The translations under genes and the position numbers were made by a program. A DNA stretch of 50,809 bases from JAAYZQ01 sp034428935 (lineage in GTDB: Bacteria; Chloroflexota; Anaerolineae; JAAYZQ01), in assembly GCA_034428935.1 (NCBI GenBank), contig DAOUHB010000073.1, forward strand, positions 1-50,809, in the 5' to 3' direction. Shown one piece after another: positions 8,840-16,902 of this stretch; positions within the stretch are counted from its first letter, which is position 1; every line of letters starts with the position of its first letter. The notes below the pieces were generated by a model. The model saw only the letters and a program-made list of their open reading frames with translations. It had not been told where the DNA came from and searched no databases.

Positions 8840-9723
8840 GGCCCGCTGCTCCCCACGGTCCACTGCCCGTCTTCGGGGTCGGGGAGAGGCCACTCACGGG
8901 CAGCGAGGATGACGGTGATATTGTCCTCGCCACCCTTTTCCTTGGCGCGGCTCACCAGCTCCTGGCAGGCAGCGCCGGGCGCAAGGGCGGCATCTACAAT
9001 GGCCGAGATCTCGTCATCGCCAACGTGGCTCCACAGGCCGTCACAGCAAAGCATCAAGTAGGCGCCCGGGGGCAGATCGCGATAGAGGACGTCGGGCTCC
9101 ACCGACACGCCCTGCCCTACGGCTTTGTAGAGCACGTTGCGCTGGCCGGCCGCCTCTTCGCCGGTCGCCTCGCCGATCTCGACCAATCGGGCCGCCATGG
9201 AATGGTCGCGGGTGATAGGCCGCAGCCGGCCACGTAGCCCCAGGTAGGCGCGGCTGTCTCCCACGTGCGCCACGTAGACGCCGTCGCCGAGGAGCAACGC
9301 CATGGTAATAGTCGTCCCGGCCCCCGGAAATTGGTGCTGGATGGCCTCGTGGGCGATGTGAATCGCGGTTTCCAGCACATCGTTGATGGGGGCCATGCTG
9401 TACGGCTCGGCATCGAGGAGCAGGGGCAGGCAGATCTCTTGCATGACATGGCGGGCCGCCAGGCGGCAGGCCAGGGAACTTGCCTCCGCGCCGCTGACCT
9501 GGCCGCCCATGCCGTCGGCCACGAGCAAGAGACCGACGGAAAGGGGGGACTGGCCATGTTGCGCCAGGGTCAGGTGCCAGGCGAGGCCGCTGTCCTCGTT
9601 CTGGGGGCGCAGGCAGCCCGGATCCGAGGCCATGCCGATCTGCAGGTTGGCATAGACCTGGGCCTGAGGAGGCTGGATCTGTAGGTACTGGTCCTGTTCC
9701 GCGGGCTGACCGAGTGTATTCAT
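8836..9723 (-). CDS. PP2C-type Ser/Thr protein phosphatase
   Basis: This 295-residue soluble phosphatase removes phosphate from Ser/Thr. It has the PPM metal-binding motifs: NED near the N-terminus, VADGMGG, VAHVGDSRAYL, CCDGLW and the C-terminal GGEDNITVI. A ~30-residue Gln/Pro-rich N-terminus precedes the domain. It lies 18 bases after the kinase-propeller gene and overlaps the J-domain/VWA start by 4 bases (ATGA). This is a classic kinase-phosphatase pair, and it probably reverses phosphorylation by the neighbouring kinase. Confidence 0.94.
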   Translation of the reverse strand: MNTLGQPAEQDQYLQIQPPQAQVYANLQIGMASDPGCLRPQNEDSGLAWHLTLAQHGQSPLSVGLLLVADGMGGQVSGAEASSLACRLAARHVMQEICLPLLLDAEPYSMAPINDVLETAIHIAHEAIQHQFPGAGTTITMALLLGDGVYVAHVGDSRAYLGLRGRLRPITRDHSMAARLVEIGEATGEEAAGQRNVLYKAVGQGVSVEPDVLYRDLPPGAYLMLCCDGLWSHVGDDEISAIVDAALAPGAACQELVSRAKEKGGEDNITVILAAREWPLPDPEDGQWTVGSSGP

Positions 9724-9741
9724 CTCGTCCTGGACGGGACC

Positions 9742-11631
9742 CTACGTGGGCAGGGCGTAAACGTGGTGGTCGACGGAACCGATATAGACCAATCCCTCGC
9801 CGACCACCGGCGACGAAGGAATGGGGCCCTTGGTGCTGTAGCGCCACAAGTTGCGTGCTTTTTGAGCGTCTACGGCATGAAGCGTGCCATCGTTGGACCC
9901 GATGTACACGACGCCGTCTGACACGGCGGGGGACGAGGTGATGGGGCTGCCCGTGTCATACTTCCAGCGCTCCCGGCCCGACTCGGCATCCAGGGCGTAG
10001 AGGTGCCCATCGGCCGAGCCGATGTACACCTGACCTTCGACGACGGTGGGAGAGGAATAGACCGGCCCCCGGGTGCGATAGCGCCACACCGGCCAGCCGG
10101 AGCCGGCGTTAAAGCAGTAGAGATGCCCATCGCCCGAGCCGACGAGGACGCGGCCGTCGTCGAGGGTGGGCGAAGAAGTCACCCGGCGGTACGCGTTCTG
10201 CTTCCACTTCATCAGGCCTGTCCGCAGGTCGAGGGCATAGAGGTAGCCGTCGTCCGAGCCGGCAAAGATCAGCTCGCCGACGATGAGGGGCGTGGAGCGG
10301 ATCGGACCGGCCGACTGGAACTTCCAGACCTGGCGCCCCGTCTGGGCATTGAGGGCATAGAGGTGGCCGTCGTCCGAGCCAAAGAATGCGTGGCCATACT
10401 CCACGCGTGCCGACGAGCGGATGGGGCCGCCCGTGACGCACCGCCATTCTTCTTGCCCCAGGCGCTGGGAGACGGCGTACATGTTGCCGTCCTCCGAGCC
10501 GATGAGGATGAACTCGCCGTGAATGCAGGGGGTCGAAGCGATGCCGCCCTCCGTTGGAAATTTCCAGACAAAGGTGCCGTCTCTGGCTCCCAGGCAGTAC
10601 AGGTTGGTGTCATAGCTGCCAATGAACAGCGTGTCGCCCACCAGGCGCGGAGACGAGCGGACGTCGTCTTCGCAGCGAAAGGCCCAGACAGGTTGGATGT
10701 CCTGGGGCACGGCAAAGGTCGTCGTTCCCAGCCGGCTGGTGCCCCGCAGGGCCAGGGGCATGGCCGCGCTGAGGGCCGACGCCAGCTCGGTGGCCGAGGC
10801 GTACCGTTCCTCGACGTCGTAGGCCAGGCACTTGTTGATGACCGCCTCGAGCTCCGCGGAGACCCGCGGGTTAAAGAGGCGGATGGGCCGTTCGTGAAAG
10901 CTGAAGGGGGGCTCCAGGCGCGGGTCGCGGTTGGTGAGCAGGTGGTGCATCGTGGCTGCCAGGGCATAGAGATCGCCCCGCGGCTCGGCCACGCCGCGAT
11001 ACTGCTCCGGCGGCGAGTAGCCCTCGGTGCCGATCATGGTCCCGCGCTGCCCGTACTCGAACACCTTGGCGATGCCAAAGTCGATGACCATGAGCCGGCC
11101 ATCGGTTCGGAGCATGAGGTTGCCGGGCTTGACGTCTCGAAAGATGACCGGGGGCTTGTTGTTGTGGAGGTAGGCGAGCACGTCGCAGACGTCGATGGCC
11201 CATTGGACCACTTCCTCCGGCTCGAAGGGGTGCCGCCGCTCCTCCAGCAGGTCTTCCAGGGTGTCGCCCTCGATAAATTCCTCGACGAGATAGCTCCGCA
11301 GGTCCTCGGTAAAATAGTCAAAGATCTTGGGTATGGCCGGGTGGGACAGGCTGGCCAGGATGTTGGCCTCGCGCTCAAAGCTTTGGATTCCGAGGCGCCG
11401 CAGGCGAGGGTCGGGCGCCCCGTTGTTCATCTCTTTGACGGCAATGATCTTCTGGACCGCGCTAAAGCGCAAGTCGCGGGCGCGGTAGACGGCGCCCATG
11501 CCTCCGACGCCCTGGACGGCCAGCAACTCGTAGCGCTGCTCCAGCACCGTGCCAGGGGGAAGGGTGCCCTCGGGCTGCACGGCTGCCGGAGCGTCGCCTG
11601 TTGCGATCCTGCGGGTGTCGAGATCACTCAC
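9742..11631 (-). CDS. Ser/Thr protein kinase with C-terminal eight-blade PQQ-like propeller
   Basis: This 629-residue protein has a Hanks-type kinase domain (about 28-290): glycine loop VGGMGAVY, Lys in AVKEM, catalytic loop FRDVKPGN (His of HRD is Phe) and DFG. Eight repeats of about 40 residues follow (about 325-629), each with SSP/STP, GSxDGxLYAL and a Trp, typical of PQQ-binding-like beta-propeller blades. No transmembrane segment separates the parts, so the propeller should be cytoplasmic. I chose the GTG at 11631, which follows an AGAGGA site; the in-frame TTG at 11658 lies within the -10 box and cannot be used. It heads the operon that continues with PP2C, J-VWA and FHA genes. Confidence 0.93.
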   Translation of the reverse strand: MSDLDTRRIATGDAPAAVQPEGTLPPGTVLEQRYELLAVQGVGGMGAVYRARDLRFSAVQKIIAVKEMNNGAPDPRLRRLGIQSFEREANILASLSHPAIPKIFDYFTEDLRSYLVEEFIEGDTLEDLLEERRHPFEPEEVVQWAIDVCDVLAYLHNNKPPVIFRDVKPGNLMLRTDGRLMVIDFGIAKVFEYGQRGTMIGTEGYSPPEQYRGVAEPRGDLYALAATMHHLLTNRDPRLEPPFSFHERPIRLFNPRVSAELEAVINKCLAYDVEERYASATELASALSAAMPLALRGTSRLGTTTFAVPQDIQPVWAFRCEDDVRSSPRLVGDTLFIGSYDTNLYCLGARDGTFVWKFPTEGGIASTPCIHGEFILIGSEDGNMYAVSQRLGQEEWRCVTGGPIRSSARVEYGHAFFGSDDGHLYALNAQTGRQVWKFQSAGPIRSTPLIVGELIFAGSDDGYLYALDLRTGLMKWKQNAYRRVTSSPTLDDGRVLVGSGDGHLYCFNAGSGWPVWRYRTRGPVYSSPTVVEGQVYIGSADGHLYALDAESGRERWKYDTGSPITSSPAVSDGVVYIGSNDGTLHAVDAQKARNLWRYSTKGPIPSSPVVGEGLVYIGSVDHHVYALPT

Positions 11632-11657
11632 GGTCTTGTCCTCTATCAGGATGCCCA

Positions 11658-11686
11658 ATTATACCTGGAAACAGGGTTTCTTGCAA
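11658..11686 (-). promoter_or_regulatory. Promoter for the minus-strand kinase operon
   Basis: On the minus strand, TTGCAA (11686-11681) is followed after 17 bases by TATAAT (11663-11658). It lies just upstream of the GTG start at 11631. The -35 box is self-complementary and is shared with the divergent promoter. Confidence 0.75.
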
Positions 11687-11708
11687 CTCGGCCGACTTTC
11701 GTTATAAT
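11681..11708 (+). promoter_or_regulatory. Divergent promoter for the SanA/YdcF-like gene
   Basis: TTGCAA (11681-11686) is separated by 16 bases from TATAAT (11703-11708) on the plus strand. It uses the same palindromic hexamer as the opposite promoter. Confidence 0.7.
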
Positions 11709-11769
11709 AGGTCGAGAGCGACGGCCCTGACCCGGAGGCAGGGTCCGGGGCCGCAAGGAGAGACCGAGG

Positions 11770-11826
11770 ATGAAGACTGCCGGGCGACGATCGAACAGGC
11801 CGGAGGGGAACGGGGGCGCGGCTTGA
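11770..11826 (+). CDS. Possible 18-codon leader peptide upstream of the SanA/YdcF-like gene
   Basis: An ATG at 11770 sits 9 bases after a strong AAGGAG site (11755-11760). It opens an 18-codon frame, rich in Arg and Gly, whose TGA (11824-11826) overlaps the TTG start of the next gene (11823-11825) as TTGA. The arrangement suggests translational coupling or a regulatory leader rather than a functional protein. Peptide function is unknown. Confidence 0.45.
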   Translation: MKTAGRRSNRPEGNGGAA

Positions 11827-12488
11827 AAAAGCTCGCGGTGCTCCTTCTGTGCCTGGTGGCCCTGGGCCTGGCCCTGTTGTTGGCGCCGCTCAGGCTGCGC
11901 GCCTGGGTGGAAGGGACGTATCGCGGCCGCGTCTACAGCCAGGCGGCGGCCGTGCCATCACAGCCGCTGGCCATCGTCTTTGGCGCCGGCTACTGGCCCA
12001 GCGGTCGCCTGAGCGACGCCCTTGCCGACCGCATGGAGGCGGCCATCGCCCTCTACGAGGCCGGGACGGTGAACAAGCTGCTCCTCACCGGCGACAACCG
12101 GTTCGCGGACTATAACGAGCCGGCGGCCATGGCTGCCTATGCCGAGGAACGGGGGGTGCCCCGCGAGGACCTGGTGCTGGACTATGCGGGGCGGCGCACG
12201 TACGATAGCTGCTACCGGGCGAGGGCCATCTTTGGCGTGGAGCGGGCCGTCCTGGTGACCCAGGACTTTCACCTGCCCCGGGCGCTCTACACGTGCGATC
12301 GCCTGGGGCTGGAGGTCGTGGGCCTGGCCGCGGACCGCCAGGCGTACGTGCGCGCCGCGTGGTACGACCTGCGCGAGGTGATGGCGCTGGCCCGCGCCTG
12401 GCTGGATTTGGAGCTCCTCACGCCGGAGCCCGTGCTGGGCGACCCTATCCCGGTGGATTGGAGCCGGCGCTCGGATCAGGTCCCGTAG
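11823..12488 (+). CDS. SanA/YdcF-like DUF218 membrane protein
   Basis: This 221-residue protein has an N-terminal transmembrane segment (about 3-22) followed by a soluble DUF218 domain. Family motifs are IVFGAGYW, the middle LLTGDN segment, the ED...D pattern before TYDSCYRA and the VTQDFHLPRAL motif. DUF218 proteins such as SanA and ElyC are envelope-associated in Enterobacteria, with roles in barrier function and carrier-lipid metabolism; the reaction is not established. I chose the TTG at 11823 because it places the hydrophobic segment at the N-terminus and overlaps the stop of the short upstream leader. In-frame extension upstream would run into the promoter. Confidence 0.82.
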   Translation: MKKLAVLLLCLVALGLALLLAPLRLRAWVEGTYRGRVYSQAAAVPSQPLAIVFGAGYWPSGRLSDALADRMEAAIALYEAGTVNKLLLTGDNRFADYNEPAAMAAYAEERGVPREDLVLDYAGRRTYDSCYRARAIFGVERAVLVTQDFHLPRALYTCDRLGLEVVGLAADRQAYVRAAWYDLREVMALARAWLDLELLTPEPVLGDPIPVDWSRRSDQVP

Positions 12489-12575
12489 CCTGCACGGTGG
12501 GGCCGGCGGCCTGTCCCATGGGGCGGCGAGGGGGGCGAACACAGACCATCCCCTCACAGCCCGGGCCTCGCCCGT

Positions 12576-12604
12576 TTGCCTCCCCACCCATTCGGGCGTA
12601 TAAT
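12576..12604 (+). promoter_or_regulatory. Promoter for the PPK2 gene
   Basis: TTGCCT (12576-12581) and TATAAT (12599-12604) are separated by 17 bases. A GGAGGAAGGA site precedes the ATG at 12643. The rest of the 154-base gap shows nothing else recognisable. Confidence 0.75.
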
Positions 12605-12642
12605 AGCCACAATCTCAATGCACAGGGGCAGGAGGAAGGACC

Positions 12643-13443
12643 ATGGCTCAACCGCACGTCGTCACGCCTGGCGAGCCCATCCGGCTGGCCGACTATGACC
12701 CGAACGACGCCGGAGAGTACGACAAAGACTCGGCAAAAAAGGTGCTGAAGCGCAACACCAAGCGCCTCCTGGAGCTGCAGGAGGTCCTGTGGGCCGAGGG
12801 GAAACACGCGGTGCTCATTGTCCTCCAGGGCATGGACGCCTCGGGCAAGGACGGGACCATCGAGCACGTCTTTCACGGCGTGAACCCCCAGGGCTGCCAC
12901 GTGACCGGTTTCAAGGTGCCCACCAAGGAGGAGCTGGAGCACGACTTCTTGTGGCGTGTCCACAGGGCCGTGCCCCGGCAGGGAATGATCGGCATCTTTA
13001 ACCGGTCGCAGTACGAGGACGTCCTCGTCGTCCGCGTGGAGAACCTGGCCCCCGAAGAGGTGTGGAGCAAGCGCTACGAGCAGATCAACCACTTCGAGAA
13101 GCTGCTGGCCGACACGGGGACGGTGATCCTGAAATTCTACCTGCACATCTCCAAGGACGAGCAGAAGGAGCGTTTCGAGGCGCGCCGGCAGGACCCCAAC
13201 AAGGTGTGGAAGTTCTCGGAGGAGGACGTGGCCAAGCGCCGCCTGTGGGATGACTACATGCAGGCCTACGAGGACGCCATCAACCGCTGCAGCACGCCCT
13301 GGGCGCCGTGGACCATCGTGCCGGCCAACCGCAAGTGGTACCGGAACCTCGTCGTCTCGCAGGCCCTGGTCGACGCCCTGGAAGGGCTGGGCATGCAGTA
13401 TCCGCCCCCCGAGCCCGGGATCGGCGAGATCGAGATCGTGTGA
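12643..13443 (+). CDS. ppk2: PPK2-family polyphosphate:nucleotide phosphotransferase
   Basis: This 266-residue P-loop kinase transfers phosphate between polyphosphate and nucleotides. It has a Walker A loop (GMDASGKDGT), a lid-type Arg-rich segment, and a Walker B-region motif (FNRSQYEDVLVVRV) that resembles the PPK2 branch including class III enzymes able to act on AMP and ADP. The class is judged from that motif only. The length is typical for a single-domain PPK2. It has its own promoter and no co-transcribed partner, and it sits between the two blocks of the kinase island, possibly linking polyphosphate or energy state to that region, which is speculation. Confidence 0.93.
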   Translation: MAQPHVVTPGEPIRLADYDPNDAGEYDKDSAKKVLKRNTKRLLELQEVLWAEGKHAVLIVLQGMDASGKDGTIEHVFHGVNPQGCHVTGFKVPTKEELEHDFLWRVHRAVPRQGMIGIFNRSQYEDVLVVRVENLAPEEVWSKRYEQINHFEKLLADTGTVILKFYLHISKDEQKERFEARRQDPNKVWKFSEEDVAKRRLWDDYMQAYEDAINRCSTPWAPWTIVPANRKWYRNLVVSQALVDALEGLGMQYPPPEPGIGEIEIV

Positions 13444-13445
13444 GG

Positions 13446-13474
13446 TTGCCCGCAATTGGATAGCGTGCTATAAT
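13446..13474 (+). promoter_or_regulatory. Promoter for the plus-strand kinase block
   Basis: TTGCCC (13446-13451) and TATAAT (13469-13474) are 17 bases apart, immediately after the PPK2 stop. This leaves a leader of about 185 bases before the kinase start. The leader has a 6-base hairpin (13590-13605) and no convincing gene. Confidence 0.75.
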
Positions 13475-13665
13475 CAATCGGCTGTGGTGAGGTTATGCCA
13501 GGGCTGCCTTTGCCCGCGCCCTCGCCACGGCCGGCGGCCTGGCGCGGCGGCGATGGAGGCGCACGGCCACCTGACTGCAACTGTCAAGGCGATGAGACAT
13601 CATCGTCAGGTATGGAACAGCCTCGTGGGTTACAATGGCCGCACTGCACGCTTACGGAGATTGTA

Positions 13666-15096
13666 ATGCAACCTTTGGCCATAGGCACCGTATTAAAGAA
13701 CCAATATCGCATCGTCCGCCTGGTGGGAGGCGGCGGCATGGCCTGGGTCTACCAGGTGGAAGAGCTGCCCCCGGGCAGCGGCAAGCTGTGGGCCTTGAAA
13801 GAGCTGCGGCCGCAGACCGAGGACCGGACCGAGCGGGCCGTGGCCCAGAGCCTGTTCCAGCAAGAGTCGCGGCTCTTGCGCGAGCTGGACCATCCCAACA
13901 TACCCAAGATCGCGGACTTTTTTGAGGAGCAGGGCCGCGCCTGCCTGGTCATGGAGTTCATCTGGGGCGAGTCGCTGGAAAAGCGCCTGACGTCGACCAA
14001 CGCGCCCCTCCTCGAGACCGACGTGCTCAAGTGGGCCATCCAGCTCAGCGAGGCCCTGGAGTACCTGCACAAGCTTCAACCGCCCATCATCTTTCGCGAC
14101 ATGAAGCCCAGCAACGTCATGGTGACCAACACCGGGCTGGTCAAGCTCATCGACTTTGGCATTGCTCGCACCTACAAGGTCGGCAAGAAGCGCGACACCG
14201 TGGCCATGGGCTCGGAAAACTATGCCGCGCCCGAGCAGTGGGGCAAGGGGCAGACCGACGCCCGCTCGGATGTCTATGCCCTGGGCGCGACGATGTACCA
14301 CCTGCTGGCCAACATGGCGCCCACCCCGGCCTTCTTGCCGTCAGAGCCCCTGCCGCTGGGCAACTATAACGGGGCCATCTCGAACAAGACCATCGGCATC
14401 ATCGAGAAGGCCATGGCCCGCGATCGGGCCCGCCGCTTCCAGTCGGCGCGGGAGATGCGCCAGGCCCTGCTGGACGCCCTGCCCATGCCCTACGTCCCGC
14501 CGGCCCAGCCTGTGGCGCCGCAGCCGCTACCACAGCCGGTTGCGGCCACGGACCCGGCCATGGCGCCGACGCTGCCCGCCCGGTCGGTGGCGCCCTCGGC
14601 ACCACCAGCCGCGGCTGCGCCACCGGCGGTGGCCCCAGCCAGGCCCGTGCCTCAGCCGGCCCGGCCCGCGCCCGCGCCCGCGCCGGGCAAGCCCTGCCCT
14701 TCCTGTGGACGGACCAACAGGGCAAACGCCCGGTTTTGCGGCGCCTGCGGCTATTCCTTTGCCCCGCCGCGGCCGGCCATCCTGAGGGTGATCGAGCCGG
14801 TGCGCGCCGCCTGGGAGATGCCCGTAGCCCGCAGCCCCATGCTGCTGGGCCGCGCCAGCGAGGCGGAGGGCTACCGCCCCGACTTTGACATGACCTTTTA
14901 CGACGACGGCGATTACGTTTCCCGCCGCCACGCCCGCATCACCAAGGGGCAGGCGGGCTATTTCATCACCGACCTTGGCAGCAGCAATGGCACAACGGTC
15001 AACGGCATTCCCCTGGTGCCCGACCGCGCCCGCCTGCTGCGGAACGGCGACCGGATCAAGGTTGGCCTGGTCGTCATCCAGTTCTGGCTGCGCTGA
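13666..15096 (+). CDS. Ser/Thr protein kinase with zinc ribbon and C-terminal FHA domain
   Basis: This 476-residue protein has a kinase domain (about 10-275) with glycine loop GGGGMAWVY, Lys45, catalytic loop FRDMKPSN (His of HRD replaced by Phe at 143) and DFG (163-165). A Pro/Ala-rich linker (about 278-342) leads to a zinc ribbon (CPSC and CGAC, about 345-362) and an FHA domain (about 390-476) with GR, SRRHA and SSNGT. No membrane segment is present. The ATG at 13666 follows a GGAG site; an upstream in-frame extension has no family similarity. The FHA domain could bind the kinase's own phosphothreonines or those of its neighbours. It is the first gene of the plus-strand block. Confidence 0.94.
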   Translation: MQPLAIGTVLKNQYRIVRLVGGGGMAWVYQVEELPPGSGKLWALKELRPQTEDRTERAVAQSLFQQESRLLRELDHPNIPKIADFFEEQGRACLVMEFIWGESLEKRLTSTNAPLLETDVLKWAIQLSEALEYLHKLQPPIIFRDMKPSNVMVTNTGLVKLIDFGIARTYKVGKKRDTVAMGSENYAAPEQWGKGQTDARSDVYALGATMYHLLANMAPTPAFLPSEPLPLGNYNGAISNKTIGIIEKAMARDRARRFQSAREMRQALLDALPMPYVPPAQPVAPQPLPQPVAATDPAMAPTLPARSVAPSAPPAAAAPPAVAPARPVPQPARPAPAPAPGKPCPSCGRTNRANARFCGACGYSFAPPRPAILRVIEPVRAAWEMPVARSPMLLGRASEAEGYRPDFDMTFYDDGDYVSRRHARITKGQAGYFITDLGSSNGTTVNGIPLVPDRARLLRNGDRIKVGLVVIQFWLR

Positions 15097-15181
15097 TATG
15101 GCCGGCGGAGGCGTTCCAGCACCCGTGGCGGGGGACACGACGAGCCGCGGGCTCGCGGGAGAAGGAGATAGGAGAAGGAGT

Positions 15182-16807
15182 ATGATCTGTCCTGCTTGTG
15201 GAGCAGAGAATCGAGAGGGGGCGCGCTTCTGCCGGCGCTGCGGCTTTGAGCTGGCGACGGCCGTCGAGACGCCTCTTCCGGCCGAGGTGAGCGAAGGGGA
15301 GCCCCTCTCGCCTGAGGAGGGCGAGGGGCCGGTGGTGGAGGAGGCCCCGCCTGCGGTTGTGGCCAGCGAGCCGCCGGCAGCGGCCCGCCCGGAAGAGACC
15401 CCGCCGGTCCCAGAGCCCGAGGCGGAAGCGCCGCCCGAGGTGCCCGAGGCCGAGTTCGAGGTGGGCGAGCCGGAGGCCGGCCCCGAGCTGGAAGAGCCCG
15501 CCGAAGAGCCCGAGGTCCAGGACGAGGAGCCCCTTGAGGAGCCCGTCGCACAGCCTGTGGCCGAGGTGGAGGCCGCCGAAGCGCCGGCCGAGCCGGGCGC
15601 CGTGGAAGAGGACGCGCAGGTGGAAGCCGCGCCGGCGGAAGATGACATGCAGCTCTTCTGGCGGGAGGAGGCCGAGCCCCTGGAGCCGGTGGAGGCGGGC
15701 ACGCTGGTTGCCGGCCGCTATCGCCTGGTGGAGGCCCTGGATGTGCAGTCGCAGCAGATCCTCTACGAGGCCGAGGATATGCAGGCCTGTTGGCAGTGCG
15801 GCTTCGAGGGCAACTCGACCAAGGACGCGTTCTGCTCCCAGTGCGGCGCTGCCCTGCAAACCCGGCCCCTGGTGCGCCTGGTACAGGTGGCCGGCGAGGA
15901 AGGGCAGCCCGATCTGCCGGTGGGCGTTCAGTTGGGCGGCCTTCTGGAGCACGAGGGCAGGCTCTTTTACCTGGTGAGCGAGCCGCCGGCCCCCGAGCCG
16001 GCTCCTGCCGCGTCGTTGGGGCCGGACCTGCGCCTGGTCGTGGGGCACCGCTCGGACACGGGCAGGGTTCGCGAGCTGGACGAAGACAGCCTGCTGGCGA
16101 TCGCGTTGGCGCCCAGCTACGAAGCGCGTACGGCGACCCTGGGCCTGTTTGCCGTGGCCGATGGGATGGGCGGCCACGAGGGCGGTGAAGTGGCCAGCAA
16201 GCTCGCCCTTCGCGTCCTGGCCGAGCACGTGATGAAGGGCATCGTCCTGCCCGAGATGGCGGGCGACCTGTCGCCCGACGAGGATCTGTTGCTGCGGCTG
16301 CAGTCGGGCGTGGAGGCTGCCAACGACGCCGTCTACCTGGCGCGCCAGAAGCGGGGCAACGACATGGGCACCACGCTCACTGCCCTCCTGATACGCGACG
16401 CGCGGCTCTTTGTGGCCCACGTTGGCGATTGCCGGGCCTACCGCTGGAACGCCGAGGGGCTGGAGCAGCTCACCACCGACCACTCGGTGGTGGCGAGCAT
16501 GATCGCCAACGGCCAGGCAGCGCCGGAAGAGATCTACAGCCATCCTCATCGCAGCATCATCTACCGGAGCATCGGCGACAAGCCGAGCGTGGAGATAGAT
16601 GCCGAGGTCCTGCCCCTGGCGGCCGGCGACCGGCTGATCGTGTGCAGCGACGGGCTGTGGGAGATGGTTCGAAACGAGGGAATCGCCGACGTGATGCTCC
16701 AGGAAGCCGATCCCCAGGCGGCCTGCGACCTATTGGTCAAGCACGCCAACCTGGCCGGCGGCGAGGACAACATCAGCATTATCGTCGTGTTGGCGGAAGC
16801 CACCTGA
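15182..16807 (+). CDS. Zinc-ribbon PP2C phosphatase with a kinase N-lobe-like remnant
   Basis: This 541-residue protein begins with a zinc ribbon (CPAC and CRRC, 3-21), then a ~130-residue acidic Pro/Glu/Ala linker. Residues about 173-202 (GTLVAGRYRLVEALD onward) resemble the start of a kinase N-lobe but stop before the glycine loop is complete. A second zinc ribbon follows (CWQC and CSQC, about 203-222). The PP2C domain spans about 282-540, with VADGMGG, DMGTTLTALL, VAHVGDCRAYR, CSDGLW and GGEDNIS. The ATG at 15182 is preceded by repeated AGGAG sites. It follows the FHA kinase by 85 bases and probably opposes it. Confidence 0.93.
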   Translation: MICPACGAENREGARFCRRCGFELATAVETPLPAEVSEGEPLSPEEGEGPVVEEAPPAVVASEPPAAARPEETPPVPEPEAEAPPEVPEAEFEVGEPEAGPELEEPAEEPEVQDEEPLEEPVAQPVAEVEAAEAPAEPGAVEEDAQVEAAPAEDDMQLFWREEAEPLEPVEAGTLVAGRYRLVEALDVQSQQILYEAEDMQACWQCGFEGNSTKDAFCSQCGAALQTRPLVRLVQVAGEEGQPDLPVGVQLGGLLEHEGRLFYLVSEPPAPEPAPAASLGPDLRLVVGHRSDTGRVRELDEDSLLAIALAPSYEARTATLGLFAVADGMGGHEGGEVASKLALRVLAEHVMKGIVLPEMAGDLSPDEDLLLRLQSGVEAANDAVYLARQKRGNDMGTTLTALLIRDARLFVAHVGDCRAYRWNAEGLEQLTTDHSVVASMIANGQAAPEEIYSHPHRSIIYRSIGDKPSVEIDAEVLPLAAGDRLIVCSDGLWEMVRNEGIADVMLQEADPQAACDLLVKHANLAGGEDNISIIVVLAEAT

Positions 16808-16902
16808 CGGCGTTCCCGGGCGCGCCGGGGCAGCGATGGGCTGCCCGGCGACAACCCGGGGACCCGAACGGACGTATAGAGTGGGACAGAAGGAGGTAAG
16901 GT

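Noticed and set aside
11601..11822. N-terminal extension of the SanA-like protein from 11601
   Set aside because: It would run across both divergent promoters and place 74 unrelated residues before the membrane helix.
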